From the NCBI RefSeq assembly GCF_003945385.1, contig NZ_AP018920.1, positions 1,612,001-1,676,000 of the forward strand: DNA of 64,000 nucleotides. Direction: 5' to 3'. The number at the start of each line of letters is the position of its first letter. Position 1 is the first letter of the stretch. Both the position numbers and the translations under genes were made by a program. Of the stretch, positions 21,381 through 29,749 are shown one piece after another. The notes under the pieces are model-generated. The model had not been told where the DNA came from. It was given only the letters and a program-made list of their open reading frames with translations, and searched no databases. The stretch is from Pseudonocardia autotrophica (GTDB taxonomy: Bacteria; Actinomycetota; Actinomycetes; Mycobacteriales; Pseudonocardiaceae).

Positions 21381-21635
21381 ATGTGCCTTGGCATTCCGGG
21401 ACGGATCTCGGAGATCTGGGACGAGGGGTCCGGCGCCCGGATGGCCCACGTCGAGTTCCCGGGGGAGACGAAGAAGCTGTGCCTGGCCTACCTTCCAGAC
21501 CTGCAGGTCGGCGAGTACACCATCGCGCACGCCGGGTTCGCGCTGAGCAGGATCGACGAGGACTCCGCGCGGGTCACGCTCGCCACCATGGCCGAGTACG
21601 GCGTGTTCGGCGACGAGAACGTAGTGCCCACATGA
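21381..21635 (+). CDS. hypC: HypC-family hydrogenase chaperone
   Basis: 84 residues starting MCLGIPG; Cys2 binds the Fe(CN)2CO unit with HypD. Downstream GEYTIAHAGFALSRID is the HypC beta-barrel end. First of three HypC-like domains in this operon. ATG five bases after the hypF stop; its TGA overlaps the ATG of the following SIS-HypC gene. Confidence 0.93.
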   Translation: MCLGIPGRISEIWDEGSGARMAHVEFPGETKKLCLAYLPDLQVGEYTIAHAGFALSRIDEDSARVTLATMAEYGVFGDENVVPT

Positions 21636-22360
21636 CGACCGTCGTCGACGAGGGACTGAGCGAGGAGCTGGCGGCGGACCTCGCGGCCGCGTCGCTCACC
21701 CTGGCCCGCCGCTTCGCGGCCGGCGCCACCATGTGGTGCCTGGCTCCGTCGTGGGAGCCACATGCTCAGCACGTCGCCGTGGAGTTCGTCCACCCAGTGA
21801 TCGTGGGCAAGCGAGCGCTGCCGGCGGTTGCCCTCACCGGGCCCGACCTGGTGTCGACCGCGCGGCTCGCCGTTCGCGCCGGCGATATTATCGTCGCGGT
21901 CGCGGGAGCGGCAGAATGTGACGTCCGGTCGATCATGCGACGCGGCCCGGCCTGGGGTGCGACCACGATCTGGATCGGTAGTGGATCACGGCCGACCGCG
22001 GGCGCCGCTGACCACGTGTTGTGGCTCGACGATCCGGACCCACGCGTGCCGGCGACCGGGGGTTTCGTACTGCTCTACCACCTCCTCTGGGAGCTCACGC
22101 ACGTCTGCTTCGAGCACCCGGGGCTGCTCGCCGAACAACCCGGCGACTGCGAGGGGCCGGTCTGCGTCACATGCAGCGACGAAGGCCGGCTGGGCGAGGT
22201 GGCCGGGGCGCCGGAGGGGGGTACCGCGACGGTACGGACCGCGGACGGACCGGAGCAGGTGTCGACGGTGCTCGTGGAGCCGCTCGAGCTCGGTGACCTG
22301 GTACTCGTGCACGCAGGCACGGCGATCAGCAAGGTGCTCGAGACCGTGGGTCAACGATGA
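21632..22360 (+). CDS. SIS-domain/HypC-like fusion protein
   Basis: 242 residues. The N-terminal ~150 residues resemble a SIS sugar-isomerase fold (LARRFAAGATMW, RLAVRAGDIIVAVAGAA, WGATTIWIGSG) without an obvious catalytic site. The C-terminal ~75 residues (CVTCSDEGRLGEVAGAPE...LGDLVLVHAGTAISKVLE) are a HypC-like barrel, but the functional N-terminal Cys of HypC is replaced by an internal CVTC. It is the second HypC-like domain of the operon. Role unknown; it may tie a SIS partner (next gene) to the maturation complex. Confidence 0.7.
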   Translation: MTTVVDEGLSEELAADLAAASLTLARRFAAGATMWCLAPSWEPHAQHVAVEFVHPVIVGKRALPAVALTGPDLVSTARLAVRAGDIIVAVAGAAECDVRSIMRRGPAWGATTIWIGSGSRPTAGAADHVLWLDDPDPRVPATGGFVLLYHLLWELTHVCFEHPGLLAEQPGDCEGPVCVTCSDEGRLGEVAGAPEGGTATVRTADGPEQVSTVLVEPLELGDLVLVHAGTAISKVLETVGQR

Positions 22361-23037
22361 AGCCGCAGAGCCTGCCGGGCGCGCCGCGGGCCGAGGCGAC
22401 CAGCTTCCTCTATCCGTTCATCGACGCGGAGGAGAGTGGCCCGCGGTCGCTGCTCTCCGACCTCGCCGCCTCGGCACGGGCAAAGGCGATCGAGAGCGCG
22501 GCGTTGCGCCGGGCGACGCTGTCGTCCTCTGCTGCCCTGGTCGCCGAAGCGGGGTTGCAGATCGCACGTCGGTTCGCTCGCGGCGGACGGATGTTCACGT
22601 TCGGCAACGGTGGGAGCTCCACCGACGCCACGACGTTGGCGACTCTGTTCTCCCGCCCGCCGGCCGGGCCCGGGCTGCCTGCCTGGTCGCTCACTGCCGA
22701 CCAGGCGATCGTCACGGCACTTGGCAACGACGTCGGGTTCAATCTCATATTCGCGCGCCAGCTGATCGCCCGCGCCGGCGCCGCTGACATCGCGGTCGCG
22801 ATGTCGACCAGCGGGAGCTCGGCGGACCTCCTTCAAGGGCTATGGGAGGCCAAGCGCCGGGGGATGTACACGGTCGGCTTCGCCGGGTACGACGGCGGTG
22901 ACTTCGCCCGCAGCCGGGACGTCGACGTGTGCTTCGTCGTCGCATCACAAAGTGTCCACCGGATCCAGGAGGCACAGGCCCTGCTGGGGTTCCAGCTGTG
23001 GTGCACAGTGCGAGAGCACGGAACGGAAAACCCATGA
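22357..23037 (+). CDS. SIS-domain protein (GmhA-like) in hyp operon
   Basis: 226 residues. FTFGNGGSSTDATTLATLF and VAMSTSGSSADLLQGLWEAK are the two phosphosugar-binding loops of phosphoheptose isomerase-type SIS proteins; QALLGFQLWCTV sits at the C-terminal helix. Sugar isomerase genes recur in actinobacterial hydrogenase operons, but the substrate is not known. ATGA overlaps on both sides place it firmly in the operon. Confidence 0.75.
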   Translation: MKPQSLPGAPRAEATSFLYPFIDAEESGPRSLLSDLAASARAKAIESAALRRATLSSSAALVAEAGLQIARRFARGGRMFTFGNGGSSTDATTLATLFSRPPAGPGLPAWSLTADQAIVTALGNDVGFNLIFARQLIARAGAADIAVAMSTSGSSADLLQGLWEAKRRGMYTVGFAGYDGGDFARSRDVDVCFVVASQSVHRIQEAQALLGFQLWCTVREHGTENP

Positions 23038-24146
23038 GCAACACAGTCCACGACTACCTGACGTCGGGTCCGACGTTCGCCGAGGGCGAGGTCATTGCGC
23101 GGATCGAGGCCTTCCGCAAGCGGCGACCGCGGCTACGGGACACGATCGTCACCCTCGCACACGGGGCGGGCGGCAAGTCGTCCGCTGCGCTGGTCGATGC
23201 GGTGTTCATCGAGGCGTTCCGCAACCCCGTGCTCGACGCACGCGGAGACGGCGGCATCGTGACCCTGCCCGGAGGCGAGCGAATGGCGTTCTCCACAGAC
23301 TCGTTCGTCGTGCAGCCGTTGCGCTTCCCGGGTGGCTCGATCGGGCACCTCGCGGTGCACGGAACCGTCAACGATCTCGCGATGTCCGGTGCCATCCCTT
23401 CGTGGATCTCCGCAGCCTTCGTGCTCGAGGAGGGTTTCCCGATCGACGAACTCAAGGAGATAGTGGCCGACATGGCCGCCGCGGCCGCCGCCGCCGACGT
23501 ACAGATCGTCACCGGCGACACCAAGGTCGTCCCCCGTGGCGCGGCCGACGGCGTGTTCATCACGACCGCGGGCGTCGGCGTCATCCCGGCCGGCCGGCGG
23601 CTGTCGGCCGACGCCGTACGCGAGGGCGACCGGCTGATTCTGTCCGGTCCGATGGGTGACCACGGCATGGCGGTGATGCTGGCCCGTGGCGACCTCGCGA
23701 TCGAAGCCGACATCCGCTCCGATACCGCGGCGGTGAGCGGCCAGGTGGAGTCGTTGCTCGCTGCGGCCCCGTCCACCCGCTGGTTGCGCGACCCCACTCG
23801 TGGCGGCGTCGGGACCGTGTGCAACGAACTGGCTCAGGCGACGGGACTGGGCGTGGTGCTCGACGAGGAACGCCTGCCGGTGCGGCCGATGGTCAACGGT
23901 GCCTGCGAGATGCTCGGCATCGACCCGCTCTATGTCGCCAACGAGGGCCGGTTCCTCGCGGTCGTCGCGCCGGAGGAGACCGATGCCGCACTCGACGCCC
24001 TGCTCGCGGACGCCGCGGGTGAGGAAGCGGCGATCATCGGAACGATCGTGGCCGAGCCGGCGGCGACGGTCGTGCTCCGTACCGGCTTCGGCGGCACAAG
24101 GATCGTCGACATGCTCGTCGGTGACCCCTTGCCGCGGATCTGCTAG
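23034..24146 (+). CDS. hypE: HypE, carbamoyl dehydratase of hydrogenase maturation
   Basis: 370 residues from the ATG at 23034. AHGAGGKSS near the N-terminus and an AIR-synthase/PurM-like ATP-binding fold (TGDTKVV, DPTRGGVGTVCNEL) are clear. It ends PRIC: the C-terminal Cys accepts the carbamoyl group from HypF and is dehydrated to thiocyanate, the source of the CN ligands. A long upstream extension of the frame overlaps the SIS gene and is not used. Confidence 0.95.
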   Translation: MSNTVHDYLTSGPTFAEGEVIARIEAFRKRRPRLRDTIVTLAHGAGGKSSAALVDAVFIEAFRNPVLDARGDGGIVTLPGGERMAFSTDSFVVQPLRFPGGSIGHLAVHGTVNDLAMSGAIPSWISAAFVLEEGFPIDELKEIVADMAAAAAAADVQIVTGDTKVVPRGAADGVFITTAGVGVIPAGRRLSADAVREGDRLILSGPMGDHGMAVMLARGDLAIEADIRSDTAAVSGQVESLLAAAPSTRWLRDPTRGGVGTVCNELAQATGLGVVLDEERLPVRPMVNGACEMLGIDPLYVANEGRFLAVVAPEETDAALDALLADAAGEEAAIIGTIVAEPAATVVLRTGFGGTRIVDMLVGDPLPRIC

Positions 24147-24161
24147 AGGAAGGTTTGGACC

Positions 24162-24434
24162 ATGTGCCTCGGAATCCCGGGCCGAATCGTAGAGGTCACC
24201 GACACCGAGAACTGCTTGGCGAAGGTCGACGTGAGCGGCGTGCAGCGCACCATCAGTGTGAGGCTGCTGGAGAAGGACCTTCCGCAGCCGGACGACTGGG
24301 TGCTCGTCCACGTCGGCTTCGCAATGGCGAAGATCGACGAGGCCGAAGCGCTGCTCACGCTGGCGGCGGTCCAGAAGCTCGGTGATGCCTACCAGGACGA
24401 GATCGAAGCATTCGACTCGTCGTCGATCGTCTGA
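24162..24434 (+). CDS. hypC: HypC-family hydrogenase chaperone, second copy
   Basis: 90 residues starting MCLGIPG, with DDWVLVHVGFAMAKIDEAEA. GAGGAAGG lies 9 bp before the ATG. Located between hypE and hypD, the usual hypC position, so this copy is probably the HypD partner and the copy at 21381 may serve HhyL binding; this split is inference. Confidence 0.93.
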   Translation: MCLGIPGRIVEVTDTENCLAKVDVSGVQRTISVRLLEKDLPQPDDWVLVHVGFAMAKIDEAEALLTLAAVQKLGDAYQDEIEAFDSSSIV

Positions 24435-24448
24435 GTACGGAGTCAGCC

Positions 24449-25591
24449 ATGAGGTTCGTCGACGAGTTCCGTGACCCTGCCGCAGCGCGGAAGCTGCTGG
24501 GCGCCATCAGATCGCTCGCCACGGGCGGTGACGATCAGCACTACAAGTTCATGGAGGTCTGCGGGGGGCACACCCACACCATCTACCGGCACGGCATCGA
24601 ACACCTGCTCCCGGACAACGTGGAGCTGGTGCACGGCCCTGGCTGCCCGGTGTGCGTCATCCCGATGGGTCGTGTCGACGACGCGATCTGGCTCGCCGAG
24701 CAGCCCGACGTGATCTTCACCTGCTTCGGGGACATGATGCGCGTTCCCGGCTCCAGCGGAAGCCTGCTGGACGCCAAGGCCCGCGGGGCGGACGTACGGT
24801 TCGTCTACTCGCCGTTGGACGCTCTGAAGATGGCCGTCGACAACCCGGGCAGGCAGGTCGTCTTCTTCGCGATCGGCTTCGAGACTACCGCGCCGTCGAC
24901 GGCGGTGACCCTGGTCCGGGCGCGCGAGCTCGGCGTGACCAACTTCAGCGTCTTCTGCAACCACGTCACCATCGTCCCGCCGATCAAGGCGATCCTGGAC
25001 TCGCCGGACTTGCGGCTGTCGGGATTCCTCGGCCCCGGGCATGTCTCGACCGTCGTGGGCAACCGGCCCTACCGGTTCGTGCCCGATGTCTACGGCAAGC
25101 CGCTCGTCGTGGCCGGGTTCGAGCCGCTCGACATCCTCGCGTCGGTCGCGATGCTGCTGCGCCAGCTGCGCGAGGGCCGTTGCGAGGTCGAGAACCAGTA
25201 CGCGCGGGTGGTGCAGGAGGACGGCAACCCCGCAGCGCTCGCCCTGATGGCACAGGTCTTCGCCCTGCGACCGCACTTCGAATGGCGGGGGCTCGGGTTC
25301 ATCTCGCAGAGCGCGCTGAAGCTACACGACGACTTCGCGGCTTTCGACGCCGAACAGCGCTACGCGATGCCCGGTGTGCGCGTCGCCGACCCCAAGGCGT
25401 GTCAGTGCGGCGAGGTCCTCAAGGGTGTGCTCAAGCCGTGGGAGTGCAAGGTGTTCGGTACCGCTTGCACGCCGGAGACCCCGATCGGCACCTGCATGGT
25501 GTCCCCCGAGGGCGCCTGCGCCGCCTACTACAACTTCGGCCGGATGCACCGGGACGCGGCTCAGCTGGTCGGGCAGGCGGGACGGCCCTGA
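24449..25591 (+). CDS. hypD: HypD, Fe(CN)2CO assembly scaffold
   Basis: 380 residues. MEVCGGHTHTIYRHGI, VHGPGCPVCVIP, GFETTAPSTA, FCNHVTIVPP and the C-terminal [4Fe-4S] cysteines (CQCGEVLKG, PWECKVFGTACTPETPIGTCMVS) are all present. HypD with HypC builds the Fe(CN)2CO group. Length is typical. Starts 15 bp after hypC2. Confidence 0.95.
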   Translation: MRFVDEFRDPAAARKLLGAIRSLATGGDDQHYKFMEVCGGHTHTIYRHGIEHLLPDNVELVHGPGCPVCVIPMGRVDDAIWLAEQPDVIFTCFGDMMRVPGSSGSLLDAKARGADVRFVYSPLDALKMAVDNPGRQVVFFAIGFETTAPSTAVTLVRARELGVTNFSVFCNHVTIVPPIKAILDSPDLRLSGFLGPGHVSTVVGNRPYRFVPDVYGKPLVVAGFEPLDILASVAMLLRQLREGRCEVENQYARVVQEDGNPAALALMAQVFALRPHFEWRGLGFISQSALKLHDDFAAFDAEQRYAMPGVRVADPKACQCGEVLKGVLKPWECKVFGTACTPETPIGTCMVSPEGACAAYYNFGRMHRDAAQLVGQAGRP

Positions 25592-25593
25592 CT

Positions 25594-26364
25594 GTGTCGA
25601 ACCCGACGGAGTTGGCAGAGGAGGCGCAGTCCGACCAACGGGGAACGGAGATTTTCGCCCGCTACGCCTTCGCGCCCAACGCGCTGGGCTACTGCGGTCC
25701 CCCGGGCGCGTCGGCGATGCGTAGGGGATCGGGTGTGGAGGTCCGTTCGGCGGCCCGGCGCTTCTCCGGTGCGTGGCCCTATCTTCAGGTACTCGCGCGG
25801 ATGTCCGGGATCTCCGATCCCCTGGATCATCGGTTGGTCGAGTCGTACTGGCTGGGAGGCGGGTTGGGTGCCCGGCTGGACCCCCAGGAGTTCGGCAGCG
25901 AACTGCTGGCCGTCATCGGCCCACAGGCCGGGTCCTACTGGACGCACCTCACTCCCGAGCTGTTCGCCGAAACCTCGGCGAACCACTGCTTCCATGTCTT
26001 CGGCGTCTACCCCTGGACCAGGCTTCTCGCCAGGGGGGCCGATGGACCCGCGTTGCACGTCCTCGACAACTGCCGGATCTCCTGGGGTACCGTGCTCTCC
26101 CGGGACGGCTCGGAGGCCGACGTCTGGTGCCGTCGGCTCGCGCTCGGCGAAGTGGGGCTACAGCTGTCCGACCCGGCTGTCTTTCGCGTACCGGTTTGGG
26201 TCGACGGCTACAGCGCAGTTCCCCACACGGCTGTGGGTGACACCGTCGCGCTGCACTGGGGTCAGATCTGCGGTCGACTCGATGCGCGGCAGGTCCGCGA
26301 TCTCGAGATGAGCACCCAGCGCCAGCTACAGCACACCAATCGTCGACTCAAGAGGGAACGATGA
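25594..26364 (+). CDS. DUF6390-like hydrogenase operon protein
   Basis: 256 residues, GTG start two bases after hypD. ARYAFAPNALGYCGPPG at the N-terminus and NHCFHVFGVYPWTRLL, NCRISWGTVL and VALHWGQICGRL further on are conserved-looking, with well-placed Cys, His and Trp. I recall similar proteins (DUF6390) beside actinobacterial hydrogenases; no function is established. No membrane segment. Confidence 0.6.
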   Translation: MSNPTELAEEAQSDQRGTEIFARYAFAPNALGYCGPPGASAMRRGSGVEVRSAARRFSGAWPYLQVLARMSGISDPLDHRLVESYWLGGGLGARLDPQEFGSELLAVIGPQAGSYWTHLTPELFAETSANHCFHVFGVYPWTRLLARGADGPALHVLDNCRISWGTVLSRDGSEADVWCRRLALGEVGLQLSDPAVFRVPVWVDGYSAVPHTAVGDTVALHWGQICGRLDARQVRDLEMSTQRQLQHTNRRLKRER

Positions 26365-27203
26365 GGCCTCGCATCCTCCAGTCCGACGGACAGGTCGGAT
26401 TCCAGTGGGCGACCCCGGACGGTCAGCCGACGTCACTGCAGTCCCTGGTCGTCGACGACGACGAGCCGGACCGGCTCGTAGCCACACACCTGGCGGCCCT
26501 GGACGACGCACTGATCATTGCCGCCGAGCGGTTCGGCGAACTGCTCGGTGGTGCACGGCGGCCGACGGGGGAGGAGGAACGTGACGGGCTCCTGGAGCTG
26601 CACCGGGTCCTGGACCGTCTGAGCCACGAGTTCGCCATCGCGCTCAAGCTCACCGGCCTGAACGCCGACGTGCGGGCCGGTCAGATCGTCGGAACCGCGA
26701 CGCTGTTCTCGATCCGTGCACGCCAGCCCCTGGATCTGCTCGGGCCGGCGCCGCTCGACGGCGAGCTGGACGAACCCGAGATGGGCGTCGTCGGCGGATT
26801 CGGGGAAATGGTGCAGGTCGACCCGAGTAAGCCGTGGCGGGGAGGTCGATGGGTGGTCCGCACAGAGGCCGGGCGTCGAATCCCCCTGACATTGTCGACA
26901 CTTCTGTTCGACAGCTCCGGCACCAACAAGGATGCCGCCCGCCGAGAACACCGGGAGGCGCTGTTGTCGGTGATGACAGCTGCCGAGTCCGCTGATGCGG
27001 ACCCGTTCGCCGTCGCGTGCGCACTGGATTGGCTGCTGTACGACTTCTTGATGGCGCATCGCGATGGACCTGACAGCGCAGCGGTCGTGATCCCCAAGGG
27101 GCAGGAGGGCGACGCCGCTCTGGTCGTTGCGGCGACGGCGGCATCGGTCGCCGCTCGAGCAACGTTCGATCCCGGCCTCGTCGGTCTCGGCTCCCCACCC
27201 TGA
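26361..27203 (+). CDS. Uncharacterised last gene of hydrogenase operon
   Basis: 280 residues; ATGA overlap with the DUF6390-like gene. Opens with RPRILQSDGQVGFQWATPDGQPTSLQSLVVDDDEP, then a helical region with ALDDALIIAAERFGELL and LHRVLDRLSHEFAIALKLTG; the second half looks alpha/beta (GRWVVRTEAGRRIPLTLSTLLFDSSG, DPFAVACALDWLLYDFLMA). I do not recognise the family and see no catalytic motif. Confidence 0.65.
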   Translation: MRPRILQSDGQVGFQWATPDGQPTSLQSLVVDDDEPDRLVATHLAALDDALIIAAERFGELLGGARRPTGEEERDGLLELHRVLDRLSHEFAIALKLTGLNADVRAGQIVGTATLFSIRARQPLDLLGPAPLDGELDEPEMGVVGGFGEMVQVDPSKPWRGGRWVVRTEAGRRIPLTLSTLLFDSSGTNKDAARREHREALLSVMTAAESADADPFAVACALDWLLYDFLMAHRDGPDSAAVVIPKGQEGDAALVVAATAASVAARATFDPGLVGLGSPP

Positions 27204-27271
27204 TCGAGCGCTCCCAACGTGCTGTGCTCGGTAGAGCTCGTGGCGAGAAGCCCTGGTCCTCACCCCCCCAC

Positions 27272-27286
27272 CCCCCACCTTGGGGG
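27272..27286 (+). terminator. Hairpin after the hydrogenase operon
   Basis: CCCCCA-CCT-TGGGGG, a perfect 6-bp stem with a 3-base loop, 70 bp after the last operon gene. The following ATTAAG is only weakly T-rich, so terminator function is tentative. Confidence 0.4.
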
Positions 27287-27403
27287 ATTAAGTGATCGGC
27301 GTAGCATGCCACACTTTGGGCGCCCTTGACGACTGCGGTTTCGCCCCGTTGGGACCACTCGAGTCAATCCGGGCAATCCAAATGTCATGGAGGTGCGACA
27401 TCA

Positions 27404-27607
27404 ATGTCCCTTCTTTCGGGGGAAGACATCGCGCTGGCTCGTCGACGTTTTGTCCTCGATCAGAGCGACGCGGAGTACGTCGAGTACGCCGAGGCAATGG
27501 CGCGGATTGGTCGACGTCGATGCTGGCTGCGGCGCCGACGCAGGTTCCTGCAATCCCGTGGCTACGATACGAGTATGCAGGAGTGGGTGACGCCCCCAAT
27601 CGAGTAG
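27404..27607 (+). CDS. Small basic protein of unknown function
   Basis: 67 residues, ATG preceded by GGAGG 12 bp upstream. MSLLSGEDIALARRRF, then an acidic DAEYVEYAEAMARIG and a very basic RRRCWLRRRRRFLQS. The charge pattern suggests a nucleic-acid- or membrane-associated peptide, but no family is recognised. The 200 bp before it hold only the hairpin described; the 250 bp after it (27608-27858) show no gene or clear signal. Confidence 0.5.
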   Translation: MSLLSGEDIALARRRFVLDQSDAEYVEYAEAMARIGRRRCWLRRRRRFLQSRGYDTSMQEWVTPPIE

Positions 27608-27858
27608 GGAGTGGCCGGTGACCATCGCGCGGGGCGAGTAGGCGCGGCGACCGCTACGGAGCATCGATTAACTCAACCGGGCGCTGATCAATACAATCGA
27701 CGAACACCCATCTCAGCTTCAGTGACCCCTGGCTGTCCCCCGCGGGAACGGGACGCAAGTCGTGCGTTTGGGTCACGAAGATAGCTGTCTGAAGTAGATT
27801 CATCGACCTTTCGCCCTACTGCGAATGCGGCACGTTCTGGGTCGCGCGGAGGCTACGC

Positions 27859-28836
27859 ATGAGATCGTTGCTGTCGAGTGGTCGAGGCGTGATGGTTCTC
27901 TCTCCGCTCCAGACGCAGGTAGCTAAGGCATTGAGGCGAGCGGGCCTGTCGACTGATGTTGGATCAGTTGCCGATTTCATCGAGGTCGTTCTTGGCCTGC
28001 CGATGCTCGACCGCGTTGTCAGCGGAGTACTTCTCGACGCCAGCGCCATGGCTTCGTCGGATCGGCCCCGATCGTGGTCCGCCCCGGCGGGGGTTCGCGT
28101 CGGTGCCGACGTCAGCGGAACCGTACCGCTGCGACTCCGAGACTCCGGCGCCTATCTCGAGTGTCGGATCGCCCGCCTCGCGAGTGCCGGCGTGACGTTC
28201 AGCGGTTGGACCCATATCGCGGGCGCCGAACTGACTTCCGACGAATCATCCAGACGGACAGCGCTTGCCGTGTCGTGGGCCAAGGCGTCGTCCGCGGTGG
28301 GTCTACCCGCACTGCTGAGCTGCACGATCAATCCGCCGGCACGTGCATCGATGTCAGTGGCGGAACGCGCGCATCGCGTGGCTGTCGACGAGCTGATGAT
28401 GGCGTTTCGATCTGGACGCGTTGATCTCGGCAACATCGTCTTGGCGGTGAACGTCGTCGTTCCAGGCCCGCTCGCCTGGGATGTTGCCAGCGCAGATGAC
28501 GTCGCATACGCGACCGCGCGCAGTCTGGGTGGCGCAGGACATGAGTCGTTCGCCGGCGTGGCAGTCGGCGGGAACGCGTCGTCAGCGGACCTGTTGGCAA
28601 GCCTGTACGCGTTGCACGGACGCAGACTGCCGTATCCCCTGGGCTTCCGGGTCGATGGCACGATCCTCTCGGCGATCGCGGCGGTCTGGAAGGGGCGGCC
28701 CGACCACGTCGACCGGGCTCGTCGCGAGCTGCGGGCACACCTCGATGGACTCGCGATGGTCGGTCGGGTGGAGCGTCCCCTACGGAAGCCGGGCGAATCA
28801 CCGACCGCAAGATCGTCCGCGTCCGCCCGTCCGTAG
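27859..28836 (+). CDS. Class I fructose-bisphosphate aldolase-like pseudoenzyme 1
   Basis: 325 residues that align end to end with the true class I aldolase at 47893-48894: RRAGLSTD with KAGVPGT, SGVLLDASAMAS with SGIIFCDETLNQ, AGVTFSGWTHI with LGAAFAKWRAV, DLGNIVLAVNVVVPG with DLAGIVLKPNMVIEG, YPLGFRVDGTILSAIAAVWKG with WPLSFSFGRALVDPALAAWHG. All active-site lysines are replaced: the Schiff-base Lys217 by Ala196, Lys95 by Gly82, Lys134 by Gly116; the EPE acids are SCT. It cannot be a Schiff-base aldolase. Start could be Met12. A binding or regulatory role is inferred. Confidence 0.7.
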   Translation: MRSLLSSGRGVMVLSPLQTQVAKALRRAGLSTDVGSVADFIEVVLGLPMLDRVVSGVLLDASAMASSDRPRSWSAPAGVRVGADVSGTVPLRLRDSGAYLECRIARLASAGVTFSGWTHIAGAELTSDESSRRTALAVSWAKASSAVGLPALLSCTINPPARASMSVAERAHRVAVDELMMAFRSGRVDLGNIVLAVNVVVPGPLAWDVASADDVAYATARSLGGAGHESFAGVAVGGNASSADLLASLYALHGRRLPYPLGFRVDGTILSAIAAVWKGRPDHVDRARRELRAHLDGLAMVGRVERPLRKPGESPTARSSASARP

Positions 28837-28865
28837 CGTTGTTGTTGTTCGCCGCGCTGGTGGCA

Positions 28866-29733
28866 ATCCGGCTCTTCAACTTTGAGCGGGCACCGTCGGT
28901 TTCCTCGCTGACAATCGGCGGGTGCGCCGGGTGTAGTGCAACCGTACTCGGCGCCGGTAGTTGTCCCAGTTCCGGAAGCCGCAGGCGGCCCGTTTCACCT
29001 GCTTGATCAACCGGTTCGTTCCCTCGGCGCTGGTCCGGCCGTCGACCTGCCCCAACAGCGCTTGATCGCCGGTGATGTCGACGAACCCGGTCTCCCACGG
29101 ATCCGTGCGGACCCAGCGGACCCGGCCGTCGTCGTGCACGCCGTCGGGCAGCCATCGCGGGCGCCCGAACCGGGTCTCATCCATGCCCAACACCGTCGTG
29201 GGCTCCGGCTCGACCAGCTCCACCGCGCCCAGGGCAACCACCGCGCGCTGCACCGTCGGCCACGACACCCGATACGCCGCAGCGACCTCGGACTGATCCC
29301 GCCCGTCCTCGACCGCCACCGCGAGCGCGGCCCGCAGCCGGGTCGTCGTGCGCATCCCCGCCGGCACCTGCGCGACCTGCTCGGTGAACGACTGCCGCAC
29401 ACAGTCCACGGTGCGACAGCGCCAGCGCCGCTTACGCCACTGCACCACCGCGAACTCACCCCCGCACGGCAGGTCCCGCGGCCGGGTCAGCACCCAGTCC
29501 TTCCCCGACGTCGACACCGTCGCGCACGACGGGCACCGGGCCGCGTCCGAGTCGTCGGTCACCAACTGCACGATCTTCACCCCGAGCACGGTGAGCACGA
29601 CACGCTCCACCGCCAACCCGGCCAGCCCCAACAGACATGACGCATCATCACTACGGTCAACCACGGCCCGCGGCTCTCCTCTCGCTGCTCCAAGCACAGC
29701 GAGGCTCAAGGAGTTGCGGGCTCATTGCCGAGG
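28866..29733 (-). mobile_element. ISL3-like element with internally deleted transposase
   Basis: Lies between pseudoenzyme 1 and hypB. The left end GGCTCTTCAACTTTGAGC and the inverted right end GAGCCCGCAACTCCTTGAGC are similar but imperfect, as in decayed ISL3 ends. No clear direct repeats were found. Boundaries are approximate. Confidence 0.6.
28876..29709 (-). pseudogene. ISL3-family transposase with central deletion
   Basis: 277 residues in frame. N-terminal zinc-finger half: CPSCATVSTSGKDW, then RKRRWRCRTVDCVRQSFTEQ and a helix-turn-helix (VAAAYRVSWPTVQRAV). VLGMDETRFGRPR carries the first catalytic Asp. The sequence then jumps from LLGQVDGRTSA to EGTNRLIKQVKRAACGFRNWDNYRRRV, the C-terminal catalytic region. 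ISL3 transposases exceed 400 residues, so about 120-150 residues between are missing, without loss of frame. Inactive. Confidence 0.75.
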
Positions 29734-29749
29734 ACGATCCCGCGCTAGG

